Of a stretch of 64,000 bases of DNA, positions 16,837-25,289 are shown piece after piece. A program made the translations under genes and the position numbers. A model generated the notes under the pieces. It was not told the origin of the DNA. It saw nothing but the letters and a program-made list of their open reading frames with translations, and searched no databases. The stretch is from an uncultured Bacteroidales bacterium (lineage in GTDB: Bacteria; Bacteroidota; Bacteroidia; Bacteroidales; P3), in NCBI GenBank assembly GCA_910578275.1, contig CAJTPR010000002.1, forward strand, positions 1-64,000. Reading direction: 5' to 3'. Every line of letters starts with the position of its first letter. Position 1 is the stretch's first letter.

Positions 16837-19266
16837 TTAACGGACCGTCACACGCTTGACGGCGGCGGCACGCTCGCCTTGCACGCGCAAGATGTACGTG
16901 CCGGCGGCGGGAAGGTTCATTTCGTGCAAGCCTTCTTCAAGGAGTTGCCTCTTGAGCAACAGGCCGTTCATGTCGAATACGCTCACTTGCGCGTTTTCGG
17001 GCAATTCCAACACGAAATGGCCGTTGTTGGGGTTGGGATAGACCTTCACGCCGAGCTTTTCCGACCCGTTTTCCGTGGCCACGTCGTCGATGACGTATTT
17101 GGCCCGCATGACGGACGAATTATTCATGCCGCCTTTCATCGCCACGGCCCTGAACAACGTGGTCTGGTTGATGACTATCGGCATGGCGTAGGCCATGCTG
17201 GACGTGGTGGGTTCGCTGCCGTCGGTGGTATAATAGATGACGGCGTCGGGGGTGGCCGTGGTCATCGTGATCTCGGTACCGGCGGCCACTTCGCCTGGTT
17301 GGGGACTGAAAACGGGATTGGCCACGGTCTCGATGCCAGGTCCATCCTTGATGACATATTGCGCGACGGTCACTTCGGAATCGTCCATGCCTTGCTTGAC
17401 GGCAAAGGCCTTGAAAAGCGTGTTCCGCGTGATCTGGACCGGGCCGGCGTAGCGTGTGGAAGACAAGCCGGGTTCGCTGCCGTCGGTGGTATAGTAGATG
17501 ACGGCGTCAGGGGTGGTCGTGGTCATCGTCACCTTGGTACCGGCGGCCACTTCGCCCGCTGAAGGATTGAAAACGGGGTCTGCCACGGCTTGCGCAGGAG
17601 CCTGGGTCGTATCGACGTTGCCCAAATTGTCACGTATCACATGGCCCTTTCCCATGAAGACGAACGACACGCCGCCTCCGGGCATCGGGGCGATTCCGGT
17701 AACCGGCTTGTTCGTGGCGCGACCCGCGTGGGTGGTGGAGGCGGGAGCCGTCTGGTCGGTAAACGACGTCTTGCCGGTGCTTCCGGGAAAAGGCGTTCCC
17801 GAACCCATCCTCGCATTGGAAGACGCCCCGCCGTCGGCCTGCTTGATGTAAAAGCCGCGCTCGTCGGGCTTGCAGTTGATGCAGTTGTATTCCCAAGCCG
17901 AGACATCGTAGCCATCATAGTCTATCTTCACGTTCTCGTTCACGGCGAAAATCAACATGCCGTGACCGGGAATCCCGGCATCCCACTTGCTTTCCTCACC
18001 CCGATAATCCAACACGAAATACTCGCCTCTGGTCGGCGTATTGTACATGAAAGCCTGCTTGGCCTGTTCGGCGGGATATAGCTTCACCGTGCAGGCTTCG
18101 TCCAGTTCCACCTTGTCCAGCCAGCCCATCTCCACGCGCGACCAGGCATTGTGCAAGGGCGGAACCTTGCTGTCGCCGTTGTACGAACCGCCCGCCATTA
18201 CTTCGAAGTCGCCCGGATCGACGGCTTCGCCGCCGTGGTCGTCATAGTCGGAATCGTACAAGTCGGGCAAACCGAAGACATGGCTCAACTCATGGACCAG
18301 TACCCCGATCGTCGCCCAGTCGCCTTCGTAGGAAAATTCCGCCGAACACGAATAGACGCCCACCTCCTTCCCGTTCAAGGTCACGGAAGGGTATATCTCC
18401 CATTTATGCGACCAGATGGCATCTTCTTCCCCCGAGGTCTCTTCTCCTTGACCGGGATAAATGATATGCACGCCGTCCACTTCACCGTCGTCGTCGAAAT
18501 CGTACTTGCTGAAATCCACGCCGCTTTGGGATGCCAGTCGACAGGCTTCTTCGGCCATCTCCTGCGGCGCGCTATCGTCACCGTAACGGTCGTTGCCGCC
18601 ATAATAGGCCATTGGCCGGGAAAGCGTGACCGGTCCGATCACGTCGGCCTCGAAACGGAAAAGTCCGCGGCTGTTGTCCAGGAAATAATCGCGGAAAGAA
18701 CCCGTGCAACCGTTCTGGGTATAGTTGCGGGAGTTCACCAAGGCATCGTATTGTTCCTTGGTGGTGGTCATCTTCCTGTCGGCAAAGTTCACCAGGATGA
18801 CGGGGGCACGACGGACTACCGTGTCGGTAAGGGTCTTACGGGACTTGAACGCCTTGGCCAGCGGACTGTTGGCCAAGACGCGCGCCGGGTCGTTGGCCGA
18901 AGCCACCGGCCCGACGGCACGCATCTTCTCGAGTTGCGGCGCGGAATAGCGCAACTTCTTGGGCGTCTTGCGAAGCAGTCTGGTTTCCTGCCGGGTACGT
19001 CGGTCTTGGTCGTGCGCCTTAACCTTCGATGCCACCATGTTGCCGTCCTTGTCCCGCACGGCATAATAGAACTGCTTGTCCACCTGCAAGAGGCTGTACC
19101 CGTCCATGCTCTCGTACCATTTGGTGTTCTCGTCCCCTTTCAGGTAAACGGTAATGGAGGTACCGTCGGCCTGTCGGATGGTGACGGGTTTCTTGATGGC
19201 AGGAACGGCAAACAGGCTGCCGGCCATGAACCATGACACAAGACACAGTAAGAATGCTTTTTTCAT
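16837..19266 (-). CDS. Secreted M6-type metalloprotease with T9SS sorting domain
   Basis: An 809-residue exported protein. Signal peptide about 1-20 (GSLFA). The M6 (immune inhibitor A-like) peptidase covers about 120-540 with the zinc motif HELSHVFGLPD starting at residue 325. Two consecutive chitobiase C-terminal-type modules of 87 residues follow (561-647 and 648-734), each with the core VIYYTTDGSEP. The T9SS type A sorting domain is at about 740-809 (VYPNPNNGHFVLELPE, GTYILRVQ). It probably degrades extracellular proteins at the cell surface. It starts 30 bases after rsmA on the same strand and may be read from the serS transcript. Confidence 0.93.
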   Translation of the reverse strand: MKKAFLLCLVSWFMAGSLFAVPAIKKPVTIRQADGTSITVYLKGDENTKWYESMDGYSLLQVDKQFYYAVRDKDGNMVASKVKAHDQDRRTRQETRLLRKTPKKLRYSAPQLEKMRAVGPVASANDPARVLANSPLAKAFKSRKTLTDTVVRRAPVILVNFADRKMTTTKEQYDALVNSRNYTQNGCTGSFRDYFLDNSRGLFRFEADVIGPVTLSRPMAYYGGNDRYGDDSAPQEMAEEACRLASQSGVDFSKYDFDDDGEVDGVHIIYPGQGEETSGEEDAIWSHKWEIYPSVTLNGKEVGVYSCSAEFSYEGDWATIGVLVHELSHVFGLPDLYDSDYDDHGGEAVDPGDFEVMAGGSYNGDSKVPPLHNAWSRVEMGWLDKVELDEACTVKLYPAEQAKQAFMYNTPTRGEYFVLDYRGEESKWDAGIPGHGMLIFAVNENVKIDYDGYDVSAWEYNCINCKPDERGFYIKQADGGASSNARMGSGTPFPGSTGKTSFTDQTAPASTTHAGRATNKPVTGIAPMPGGGVSFVFMGKGHVIRDNLGNVDTTQAPAQAVADPVFNPSAGEVAAGTKVTMTTTTPDAVIYYTTDGSEPGLSSTRYAGPVQITRNTLFKAFAVKQGMDDSEVTVAQYVIKDGPGIETVANPVFSPQPGEVAAGTEITMTTATPDAVIYYTTDGSEPTTSSMAYAMPIVINQTTLFRAVAMKGGMNNSSVMRAKYVIDDVATENGSEKLGVKVYPNPNNGHFVLELPENAQVSVFDMNGLLLKRQLLEEGLHEMNLPAAGTYILRVQGERAAAVKRVTVR
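17065..17586 (-). repeat. Tandem 261-base duplication inside the M6 protease gene
   Basis: Units 17326-17586 and 17065-17325 each encode one chitobiase-type module. The central bases are almost identical between units (for example the stretches beginning at 17211 and 17472, exactly 261 bases apart), pointing to a recent in-frame duplication. Confidence 0.8.
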
Positions 19267-19296
19267 ACCCTTGGGATTTTTCGGGTATAAAAATAC

Positions 19297-20265
19297 TTAT
19301 TTTTCAAAATACGAGGCGATTTCCACGTAATCCCGCACGCTCAATTCTTCGGCGCGTCGGGCGAGCGTTTGCGAAGGCAAGGCACAAAGCGACAGCCCGC
19401 GTTCCTCGGCCAAGGTCTGCAAGGCGTTGCGCAACGTCTTGCGCCGCTGGTTGAACGCTCTCTTGACGATGAGCGTGAACAAGGCCTCGTCGCAGTCCAA
19501 GCGGTCGGTCCGGTTGCGGGTAAGACGTATCACGCACGAACGGACTTGCGGAGGAGGCATGAACTCCTGAGGTTCCACCGTGAAAAGATATTCGGTTTCG
19601 TAGAAAGCCTGCAACAACACGCTCAAGATCCCGTAGGCCTTGCTGCCCGGCCGGGCGCAGACCCGCTCGCCCACCTCCTTTTGGAACATTCCCGACAAAA
19701 GCGGGATACGGTCCTTGTTTTCCAACACGCGGAAAAGTATCTGGCTGGAAATGTTGTAGGGGAAGTTGCCCGTGACGACGAATTCCCGGCTTTTTCCGGT
19801 TTCCTTTTCCGTAAAAAGCTTTCCGAGGTCCATCTTGAGGAAGTCGGCGGGAATCAAACGACCGTCCCGGATCCTTTCCGGAAAATGCCGCGCCAGGTAA
19901 ACCACCGATTCGGCATCGATTTCCACGAGGTAGACGTCCAGGGAAGGGTCTTCCCACAAACAGGAACTCAACACGCCCATACCCGGCCCTATCTCCAAGA
20001 CGTTGAGCGGCAAGGAAGCGTCCGAAAGCGGCGAATCGGAAAGGAATTCGGAAGCCTCGCGGCTCAACCCTCCCGCCGCCAGGCGATCAAGGCTGCCGTC
20101 GGGCATCAAAAGCGGCTTGTAACCGGGATGCACGCAACGGGCTATGACGCGCGCGATGTCCGTGCTGGCAAGGAAATGCTGGCCGAGGTTCTTCTTGGCG
20201 CGTACTTCGTCGGCGGATCGCCACGAAGAGGGACGCCTGTCGTTTTTCTTCTTATATGGTTTCAT
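19297..20265 (-). CDS. rsmA: 16S rRNA (adenine1518-N6/adenine1519-N6)-dimethyltransferase
   Basis: A 322-residue KsgA-type methyltransferase that dimethylates two adenosines in helix 45 of 16S rRNA. It shows NLGQHFL (26-32), SAM motif I LEIGPGMG (90-97) and the catalytic NFPYNISS. The start is set at the ATG at 20265, because the frame upstream is shadow sequence of the TPR gene and the family begins near this point. The family is usually about 260-275 residues; the extra length is mostly an insertion at about 46-86 between the LGQHFL motif and motif I. It lies 31 bases after the TPR gene. Confidence 0.95.
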   Translation of the reverse strand: MKPYKKKNDRRPSSWRSADEVRAKKNLGQHFLASTDIARVIARCVHPGYKPLLMPDGSLDRLAAGGLSREASEFLSDSPLSDASLPLNVLEIGPGMGVLSSCLWEDPSLDVYLVEIDAESVVYLARHFPERIRDGRLIPADFLKMDLGKLFTEKETGKSREFVVTGNFPYNISSQILFRVLENKDRIPLLSGMFQKEVGERVCARPGSKAYGILSVLLQAFYETEYLFTVEPQEFMPPPQVRSCVIRLTRNRTDRLDCDEALFTLIVKRAFNQRRKTLRNALQTLAEERGLSLCALPSQTLARRAEELSVRDYVEIASYFEK

Positions 20266-20296
20266 TCGTATCGTCTTGAATGCTTTCCCGCTCCGC

Positions 20297-22189
20297 TTAT
20301 CCGTCGCCACGCAACGAACGGTATCGCTGACGTGCCAGGGGTGCCAGCGAAGAAGACTTGAAATCGAGGAAAAGCCGTTGGTAAAGTTCCATAGCCTGCT
20401 CGTTCTTCCCTTGTTCCTGGAGGATTTCGGCCGCCTCGAAAAGCGCGTCGTCGGCCAAAAGGTCGTCTTGCGGATAATCATAGACGGCCTGCAACTGCTC
20501 CAGGCAACGCTCCACCGAATCCATGGCCAGGTAGACGTGAGCCTTGCGGTAGTACACCTCATCGAAAAGGGCTCCCTCCAAAGGCATCCGCAACACCGAA
20601 TCCAGAAGTTCCAAGGCGGGATCGTACAAATGGCGAAGCACCAGGAAATCGGCCCTGGCCACCAATGCCAAGCCCTCGTAGGTACTGTCAGGGTTCATGT
20701 TTTCGCGAATGAGCAGCGACAACTCCATGGCATCGTTGGCGATAAGCTTGGCCGTGGCCGCCCGCAACACGTCCAGCTGGCTCCTGGCCCATTCGAACTC
20801 GCCTATGTAGTACGACAAGCGTGCGTTCTGCAATTTGGCGTAGAATCCCACGGGGTCTTGCTTGAAGTCTTTTTCCACCTGGCCGTACAAAAGCATGGCA
20901 TCCCACACTTTGTCGTAATATAACAGGATGTCGGCCAAGTCGATCTTGAGTTGCGCCTTCTGGACCGCCGAAAACCGTCCCGTCTGCAAGGCGTTTTCGA
21001 TGCACAGGCGCGCGCTGTCCCTGTCTTGCAGGTAATAGGCGTAAATCTTGGCCAGGTTGCGGTACATTCCGAACGTTTCGGGATCGCGCCCCAGCTCGTT
21101 CAACGATTTCTGGTACGATTGCTTGAGCCCCCGCGCCTTGTCCGGATCTTTCCGCCCTTGGCGTTCGAGCCGGGAAAAATAGAGATTGAGCAATTCCACC
21201 CGGGCATTCCTGACATTGTGGGGAGCCACCGAAAGGCTTTTGTCGTGAAAGGCGGCCAGAAACGCCTCGTATTGTGCCACAGCCTGGTCGGACACCTCGT
21301 TTCCGGCCACGACACGTATGGTTTCAAGCCATTTCACGCCCCCGTCGTCAAAACGGCGGCTGTAGGAACGAGCCTGCACGAGAGCCTCCTCAAACTCCTT
21401 TCCCTGCAAAAGCACCCAGATGAGCATGTCCTGCACGAGCGGTTGGCCGGACTGCTGTTGCAGGCGGCGATAGAGCAAACGCTCGAGCGTCTCGAGGTTC
21501 TTCTTCGAGGCCGCTTTTTCCTTGCCCGCCAAAAACGCCTGCAAGCGGGCATGCACCTTGGATGTTTCCGAAGGAGAGAACCTGAGCAGAAGCAGATATT
21601 CGTCCAGCATCGGTTCGATTTGCCCGTCGAGACGGTAAAGGTCGGCCAGGGATTCGGCATACAGCGCGTAACAAGACGCGTTTTGGGGAGAACCGCATTC
21701 CATTTGCCGCGCCGTTTGGTAAATAGCCGCGGCCACGTCGTACCGCCCCGTTTCTTCCACCACGGCCTGCGCCAGTTCCTTGGGCGAGACCCCGCCGGAG
21801 GAAAAATCGGTTTTCCGTATCATTTCATCGAAGACCGCCTCGGCTTTCTTGTCCTGGCCCGCCTTGAGATGGTTGGCCGCCAGATCCACCTTGACGACAG
21901 TCGCCGAACGGGCCACGCGCATCTGCTTGCGGATCACCTTCTCGGCACGGTCGTACTGGCCGAGCGCTTGCAGGCACTTGACATATTCTTTGTAGACAAA
22001 TGTTTGCGGATCTTCTTGGTAGAGTTCCTCATAAAGAGACAAGGCTTCCTCGCTCCGGCCGCTTTCCATGAAACGCCCCGCCAGCTGCAAACGGTTCTGC
22101 ATGCCGCCGTCCCCTTGCGCGTACAAGGGAATCGTTCCCGAAAGCATCGTCAACAACAGGCAACCGGCAAGCCATCTTTGCAGTTCCAT
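20297..22189 (-). CDS. Exported tetratricopeptide-repeat protein
   Basis: A 630-residue protein with a signal peptide (1-25, ending PLYAQ) and repeated alpha-helical TPR units over most of its length (for example ALSLYEELYQEDPQTFVYKE near the start and AMELYQRLFLDFKSSSLAPL near the end). It probably acts in the periplasm as a scaffold. No catalytic domain is seen. It sits between serS (21 bases upstream) and rsmA (31 bases downstream) and is likely cotranscribed with them. Similar TPR proteins occur beside serS in Bacteroidota, but the function is unknown to me. Confidence 0.8.
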   Translation of the reverse strand: MELQRWLAGCLLLTMLSGTIPLYAQGDGGMQNRLQLAGRFMESGRSEEALSLYEELYQEDPQTFVYKEYVKCLQALGQYDRAEKVIRKQMRVARSATVVKVDLAANHLKAGQDKKAEAVFDEMIRKTDFSSGGVSPKELAQAVVEETGRYDVAAAIYQTARQMECGSPQNASCYALYAESLADLYRLDGQIEPMLDEYLLLLRFSPSETSKVHARLQAFLAGKEKAASKKNLETLERLLYRRLQQQSGQPLVQDMLIWVLLQGKEFEEALVQARSYSRRFDDGGVKWLETIRVVAGNEVSDQAVAQYEAFLAAFHDKSLSVAPHNVRNARVELLNLYFSRLERQGRKDPDKARGLKQSYQKSLNELGRDPETFGMYRNLAKIYAYYLQDRDSARLCIENALQTGRFSAVQKAQLKIDLADILLYYDKVWDAMLLYGQVEKDFKQDPVGFYAKLQNARLSYYIGEFEWARSQLDVLRAATAKLIANDAMELSLLIRENMNPDSTYEGLALVARADFLVLRHLYDPALELLDSVLRMPLEGALFDEVYYRKAHVYLAMDSVERCLEQLQAVYDYPQDDLLADDALFEAAEILQEQGKNEQAMELYQRLFLDFKSSSLAPLARQRYRSLRGDG

Positions 22190-22210
22190 ACCGCCTTCCT
22201 TTGCCGGAAC

Positions 22211-23485
22211 CTAGTTCAAGATGTCGAAACCGGTATAAGGTTGCAGGGCCTTGGGAATGCGGATGCCCTGGTCGGTCTGGTGGTTCTCGAGCAAGGCCGC
22301 CACCACGCGCGGCAAGGCGATGGCGCTGCCGTTGAGCGTATGCAGGAGCGCGGTCTTCCCTTCGGCGTTCTTGTAGCGCAAGTGCAGGCGGTTGGCCTGG
22401 TAAGTCTCGAAATTCGACACGGAACTTACTTCCAGCCAACGTTTCTGGGCGGCGCTGAACACCTCGAAGTCGAACGTGAGCGCGGAAGTGAAACTGAGGT
22501 CGCCCCCGCAAAGCCGCAACACCCGGTAGGTAAGTTCCAGTTCCTGCAACAAGCCGCCCACGTGCCGGCACATTTCGTCCAACGCCCGGTAGGAATCTTC
22601 CGGTTTCTCGATACGCACGATCTCCACCTTGTCGAACTGGTGAAGCCGGTTCAAGCCGCGCACGTCCTTGCCATAGGACCCGGCTTCCCGCCTGAAACAG
22701 GCCGAATAGGCGCAATTCTTCACGGGCAGGTCTCTTTCTTGCAACAGGCAGTCGCGATAAAGGTTGGTAACCGGCACTTCGGCGGTGGGAATCATATAGT
22801 AGTTGTCGAGCCCGACATGGTACATCTGGGCGTCCTTGTCGGGCAACTGGCCCGTTCCGTAACCCGAAGCCTCGTTGATCATCAAGGGGGGTTCTATCTC
22901 CAGATAGCCCGCCGCGGTGGCGCGGTCGAGGAAAAAGTTGATCAAGGCACGTTGCAATCGCGCGCCCTTTCCCTTGTAGACGGGAAAGCCCGCGCCGGTA
23001 ATCTTGTTGCCCAGCTCAAAGTCGATGATGTCGTACTTGGAGGCCAGCTCCCAGTGGGGCGCCGCGTCCTGGGGCAGATGATCGATTTCGCCGACCTGTC
23101 TTTCTACCACGTTGCCGGCCGCGTCGCGACCTTCGGGAACGCTGGCATGGGGCGTATTGGGCACCGAATAAAGGATGTCCTGTATTTCCTTTTCATATTC
23201 GGCCACTTTCGCCGAAAGTTCCTTGTTCTTCTCCTTGTAGCGCGCCGTCTCCGCCTTCAACGCGTCGGCTTCCGCCTTCAATCCTTGGGCGAAGAGCTTG
23301 CCTACTTCCTTAGAGGCTTTGTTTATTTCCTGCAACAGGGAATCCAGTTCCTGCCGGGCGGCGCGACGGGAGGCGTCCAACGTCAAAAGCTTGTTGACCT
23401 GTTCTTCGGCGGGCGCGTAATGTTTCTTGGCGAGCGCGGCGATGACTTCCTGCGGATTCTGACGGATGACTTGCAATTGCAACAT
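22211..23485 (-). CDS. serS: Seryl-tRNA synthetase
   Basis: A 424-residue class II aminoacyl-tRNA synthetase that charges tRNA-Ser and tRNA-Sec-type substrates. The N-terminal coiled-coil arm covers about 28-110 (KEVGKLFAQGLKAEADALK and following). The catalytic domain shows the class II motifs, including CFRREAGSYGKDVRGLNRLH (motif 2) and LNGSAIALPRVVAALLEN (motif 3). Length is normal. It heads a run of - strand genes (serS, TPR protein, rsmA, perhaps the M6 protease) and has its own promoter just inside the preceding terminator. Confidence 0.97.
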   Translation of the reverse strand: MLQLQVIRQNPQEVIAALAKKHYAPAEEQVNKLLTLDASRRAARQELDSLLQEINKASKEVGKLFAQGLKAEADALKAETARYKEKNKELSAKVAEYEKEIQDILYSVPNTPHASVPEGRDAAGNVVERQVGEIDHLPQDAAPHWELASKYDIIDFELGNKITGAGFPVYKGKGARLQRALINFFLDRATAAGYLEIEPPLMINEASGYGTGQLPDKDAQMYHVGLDNYYMIPTAEVPVTNLYRDCLLQERDLPVKNCAYSACFRREAGSYGKDVRGLNRLHQFDKVEIVRIEKPEDSYRALDEMCRHVGGLLQELELTYRVLRLCGGDLSFTSALTFDFEVFSAAQKRWLEVSSVSNFETYQANRLHLRYKNAEGKTALLHTLNGSAIALPRVVAALLENHQTDQGIRIPKALQPYTGFDILN

Positions 23486-23524
23486 GATAGGATGATTTTG
23501 ATTCCGTTTACGGTACGGATTGCG

Positions 23525-23558
23525 CGAAATTACGATTTTTCAAGTTTTCATAGGCAAA
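23525..23558 (-). promoter_or_regulatory. Probable serS promoter
   Basis: On the - strand, TTTG (23558-23555), a 22-base spacer and TAATTTCG (23532-23525), one mismatch from TAnnTTTG. It lies about 40 bases before serS and immediately after the tRNA terminator. Confidence 0.45.
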
Positions 23559-23593
23559 AGGGGCTGTGGATCTTCCGAACCACAGCCCCTTTT
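23556..23593. terminator. Terminator after tRNA-Leu
   Basis: A 14-base-pair stem (23556-23569 with 23580-23593) with a loop of ten bases, A-run on one side and T-run on the other. On the - strand it starts three bases after tRNA-Leu and insulates serS from the tRNA transcript. Confidence 0.85.
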
Positions 23594-23595
23594 CG

Positions 23596-23680
23596 TACCC
23601 CGAGCGGGACTTGAACCCGCACGACTTCATCAGCCACAGGATTTTAAGTCCTGCGTGTCTACCGATTCCACCATCGGGGC
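23596..23680 (-). tRNA. tRNA-Leu (anticodon TAA)
   Basis: The - strand reads GCCCCGATGGTGGAATCGGT and onward, with anticodon loop CTTAAAA (anticodon TAA), a class II variable arm, the T-loop GGTTCAAGTCC and acceptor strand TCGGGGT plus A. CCA is not encoded. It decodes UUA/UUG leucine codons. Confidence 0.93.
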
Positions 23681-23705
23681 CCGGCGGCCTAGGAAAGGCC
23701 TGAAA

Positions 23706-23734
23706 CAAAAAGAGCCGCTCGTTCGGGCGGCTCT
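23706..23734 (-). terminator. Terminator-like hairpin between tRNA-Gly and tRNA-Leu
   Basis: On the - strand AGAGCCGC (23734-23727) pairs with GCGGCTCT (23718-23711), followed by a T-run (A at 23707-23710 on +). It lies five bases after the encoded CCA of tRNA-Gly and upstream of tRNA-Leu. Confidence 0.6.
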
Positions 23735-23738
23735 CCTG

Positions 23739-23814
23739 TGGAGCGGAAAACGAGGTTCGAACTCGCGACCTCAACCTTGGCAAGGTTGCGCTCTACCAGC
23801 TGAGCTACTTCCGC
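23739..23814 (-). tRNA. tRNA-Gly (anticodon GCC)
   Basis: The - strand reads GCGGAAGTAGCTCAGCTGGT and onward; anticodon loop CTTGCCAAG gives GCC, the T-loop is GTTCGAACC, and the acceptor ends in T plus an encoded CCA. It decodes GGC/GGU. Confidence 0.95.
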
Positions 23815-23824
23815 AATCGGATTG

Positions 23825-23854
23825 CAAAGGTACGAATATTTTTCAAAAAACAAA
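23825..23854 (-). promoter_or_regulatory. Promoter of the tRNA-Gly/tRNA-Leu unit
   Basis: On the - strand TTTG (23854-23851), 18-base spacer, TACCTTTG (23832-23825), a full -7 match. Transcription would start a few bases before tRNA-Gly. No second promoter is evident directly ahead of tRNA-Leu. Confidence 0.65.
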
Positions 23855-23899
23855 AAAACGGGAAAAAAGATGTCCCTTTCCGGAAACCGGCTCCCGTTC

Positions 23900-25279
23900 C
23901 TATGCGCAGGAACCGCCCGTACAGGCCAACATGCAGTCCTGGCATGCCTGCAATTGGCCGCTGAAGCGTTGTTTCACCAACGAGGTAAGCCACAGGCGCA
24001 ATTCTTCCACGGTGATCTGCCGCAAGATTTCATCGGCGTAGGCCCGCATGAGCAAACGCCGCGCCGCTTCGGCCGGAATACCGCGGCAACGCATGTAGAA
24101 CAACGCGTCTTCGTCGAGCTGTCCCACCGTGACGCCATGGTTGCATTGCACGTCGTCGGCATAGATCTCCAGATAGGGTTTGGCATAGGCTTGCGCCTTG
24201 GGAGAAACCAGCAGGTTGCGGCAGGTCTGGTAAGCCTCGGTGTGCTGCGCCTGCGCGTTGACGAAGACATGGCCTTTGAAATAGGCCTCCGCCGAATCGT
24301 CCATGACGCCCTTGAACAACTCACGGCTATGCGTATCCGGCGCGAAATGGTTTATCCTTACCTGGTTGTCGACCTTTTGCGTCTTGTCTTGCAGGTACAG
24401 TCCCGAAACATCGGCCGCGGCCGCGGGTTCGAGCAAGCTTATCTCCGTATCGTTCTGCGTAACGCCGCCGTTGAGCGTGATCTGATGCAGCATCAGCCTG
24501 GCTTCCGACTTCAAGTCCGCGCGGATATGATTGAAAATCCTGCAATAGTCGCCCACGTTCTGCATCTGGGTATATTCCAGCCGCGCGCCGGCTTCCATGC
24601 GTATTTCGACAAGGGCGTTGGCCAATATGTCCGACTGCGGATGGCTGTCGGTGCAATGGACAAGGCTCAGGACCGCCCCTTTTTCCAGCCATATCTGACA
24701 GTGCGGCTGCACGAACAAGGCTTCGTTCCCATGACAGAGATTCACGATCTGCAAGGGTTTTTCCAGGCGGCAACCGGCAGGAAGGTACACGACGAGCGTG
24801 TCTTGCGGCAGGTCCCGGTTGAGCCTTACCGCACGTCCGGCACCGGCTTCCCGGTTCCCTTTGGCAAAATCGGCGGTAGTACGGACCACGGAAAGGTCTT
24901 TCTCCTGTTCCTGTCCGGGTTGTCCGAAAACGGCTTTCCACTTGGCCTGGAAGGAAGGATCACGGGCCAGGTCGGCCGAACGGCAGACACAAGGCAGCTC
25001 GCCCGATCCGGCATCCTTGTCGGGATAAAGCAGGTTCTTTCCCGGCGCACCCGAAACGAAACCGTTGTACACCGACACCCGATGCGTGTCGAGCCCTTTG
25101 ATATGGCAACTGAATTCACGCGGGGTGGCATCGGCCACGGGCAATTTCCGTTTCAGGAAATCCTCCGAACCCACCTCGTGCCACAAGGAAACGCGAGGGG
25201 AAAACATGCCCCGTCCGGTTTGTGCGTGTCCTTTGGCAAAAGCCGCCCATTCTTCAAGTATTTCGTTCTTTTCTCGCAT
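23900..25279 (-). CDS. sufD: Fe-S cluster assembly protein SufD
   Basis: A 459-residue scaffold subunit that works with SufB and the ATPase SufC to build iron-sulfur clusters in the cytoplasm. The C-terminal half has the family's beta-helix signature (VRINHFAPDTHSRELFKGV, AYAKPYLEIYADDVQCNHG, with the conserved Cys-Asn-His). It ends the sufBCD operon, 10 bases after sufC. The last residues form an unusual cysteine cluster, C446, C449, C453 and C458 (QDCMLACTGGSCA), which is not part of the classic SufD core. Confidence 0.95.
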   Translation of the reverse strand: MREKNEILEEWAAFAKGHAQTGRGMFSPRVSLWHEVGSEDFLKRKLPVADATPREFSCHIKGLDTHRVSVYNGFVSGAPGKNLLYPDKDAGSGELPCVCRSADLARDPSFQAKWKAVFGQPGQEQEKDLSVVRTTADFAKGNREAGAGRAVRLNRDLPQDTLVVYLPAGCRLEKPLQIVNLCHGNEALFVQPHCQIWLEKGAVLSLVHCTDSHPQSDILANALVEIRMEAGARLEYTQMQNVGDYCRIFNHIRADLKSEARLMLHQITLNGGVTQNDTEISLLEPAAAADVSGLYLQDKTQKVDNQVRINHFAPDTHSRELFKGVMDDSAEAYFKGHVFVNAQAQHTEAYQTCRNLLVSPKAQAYAKPYLEIYADDVQCNHGVTVGQLDEDALFYMRCRGIPAEAARRLLMRAYADEILRQITVEELRLWLTSLVKQRFSGQLQACQDCMLACTGGSCA

Positions 25280-25289
25280 GGTTCGCCGG

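Noticed and set aside
20951..23614. An 887-codon + frame opposite the TPR and serS genes
   Set aside because: It spans two real genes on the other strand and has an arginine/histidine/valine-rich shadow composition.
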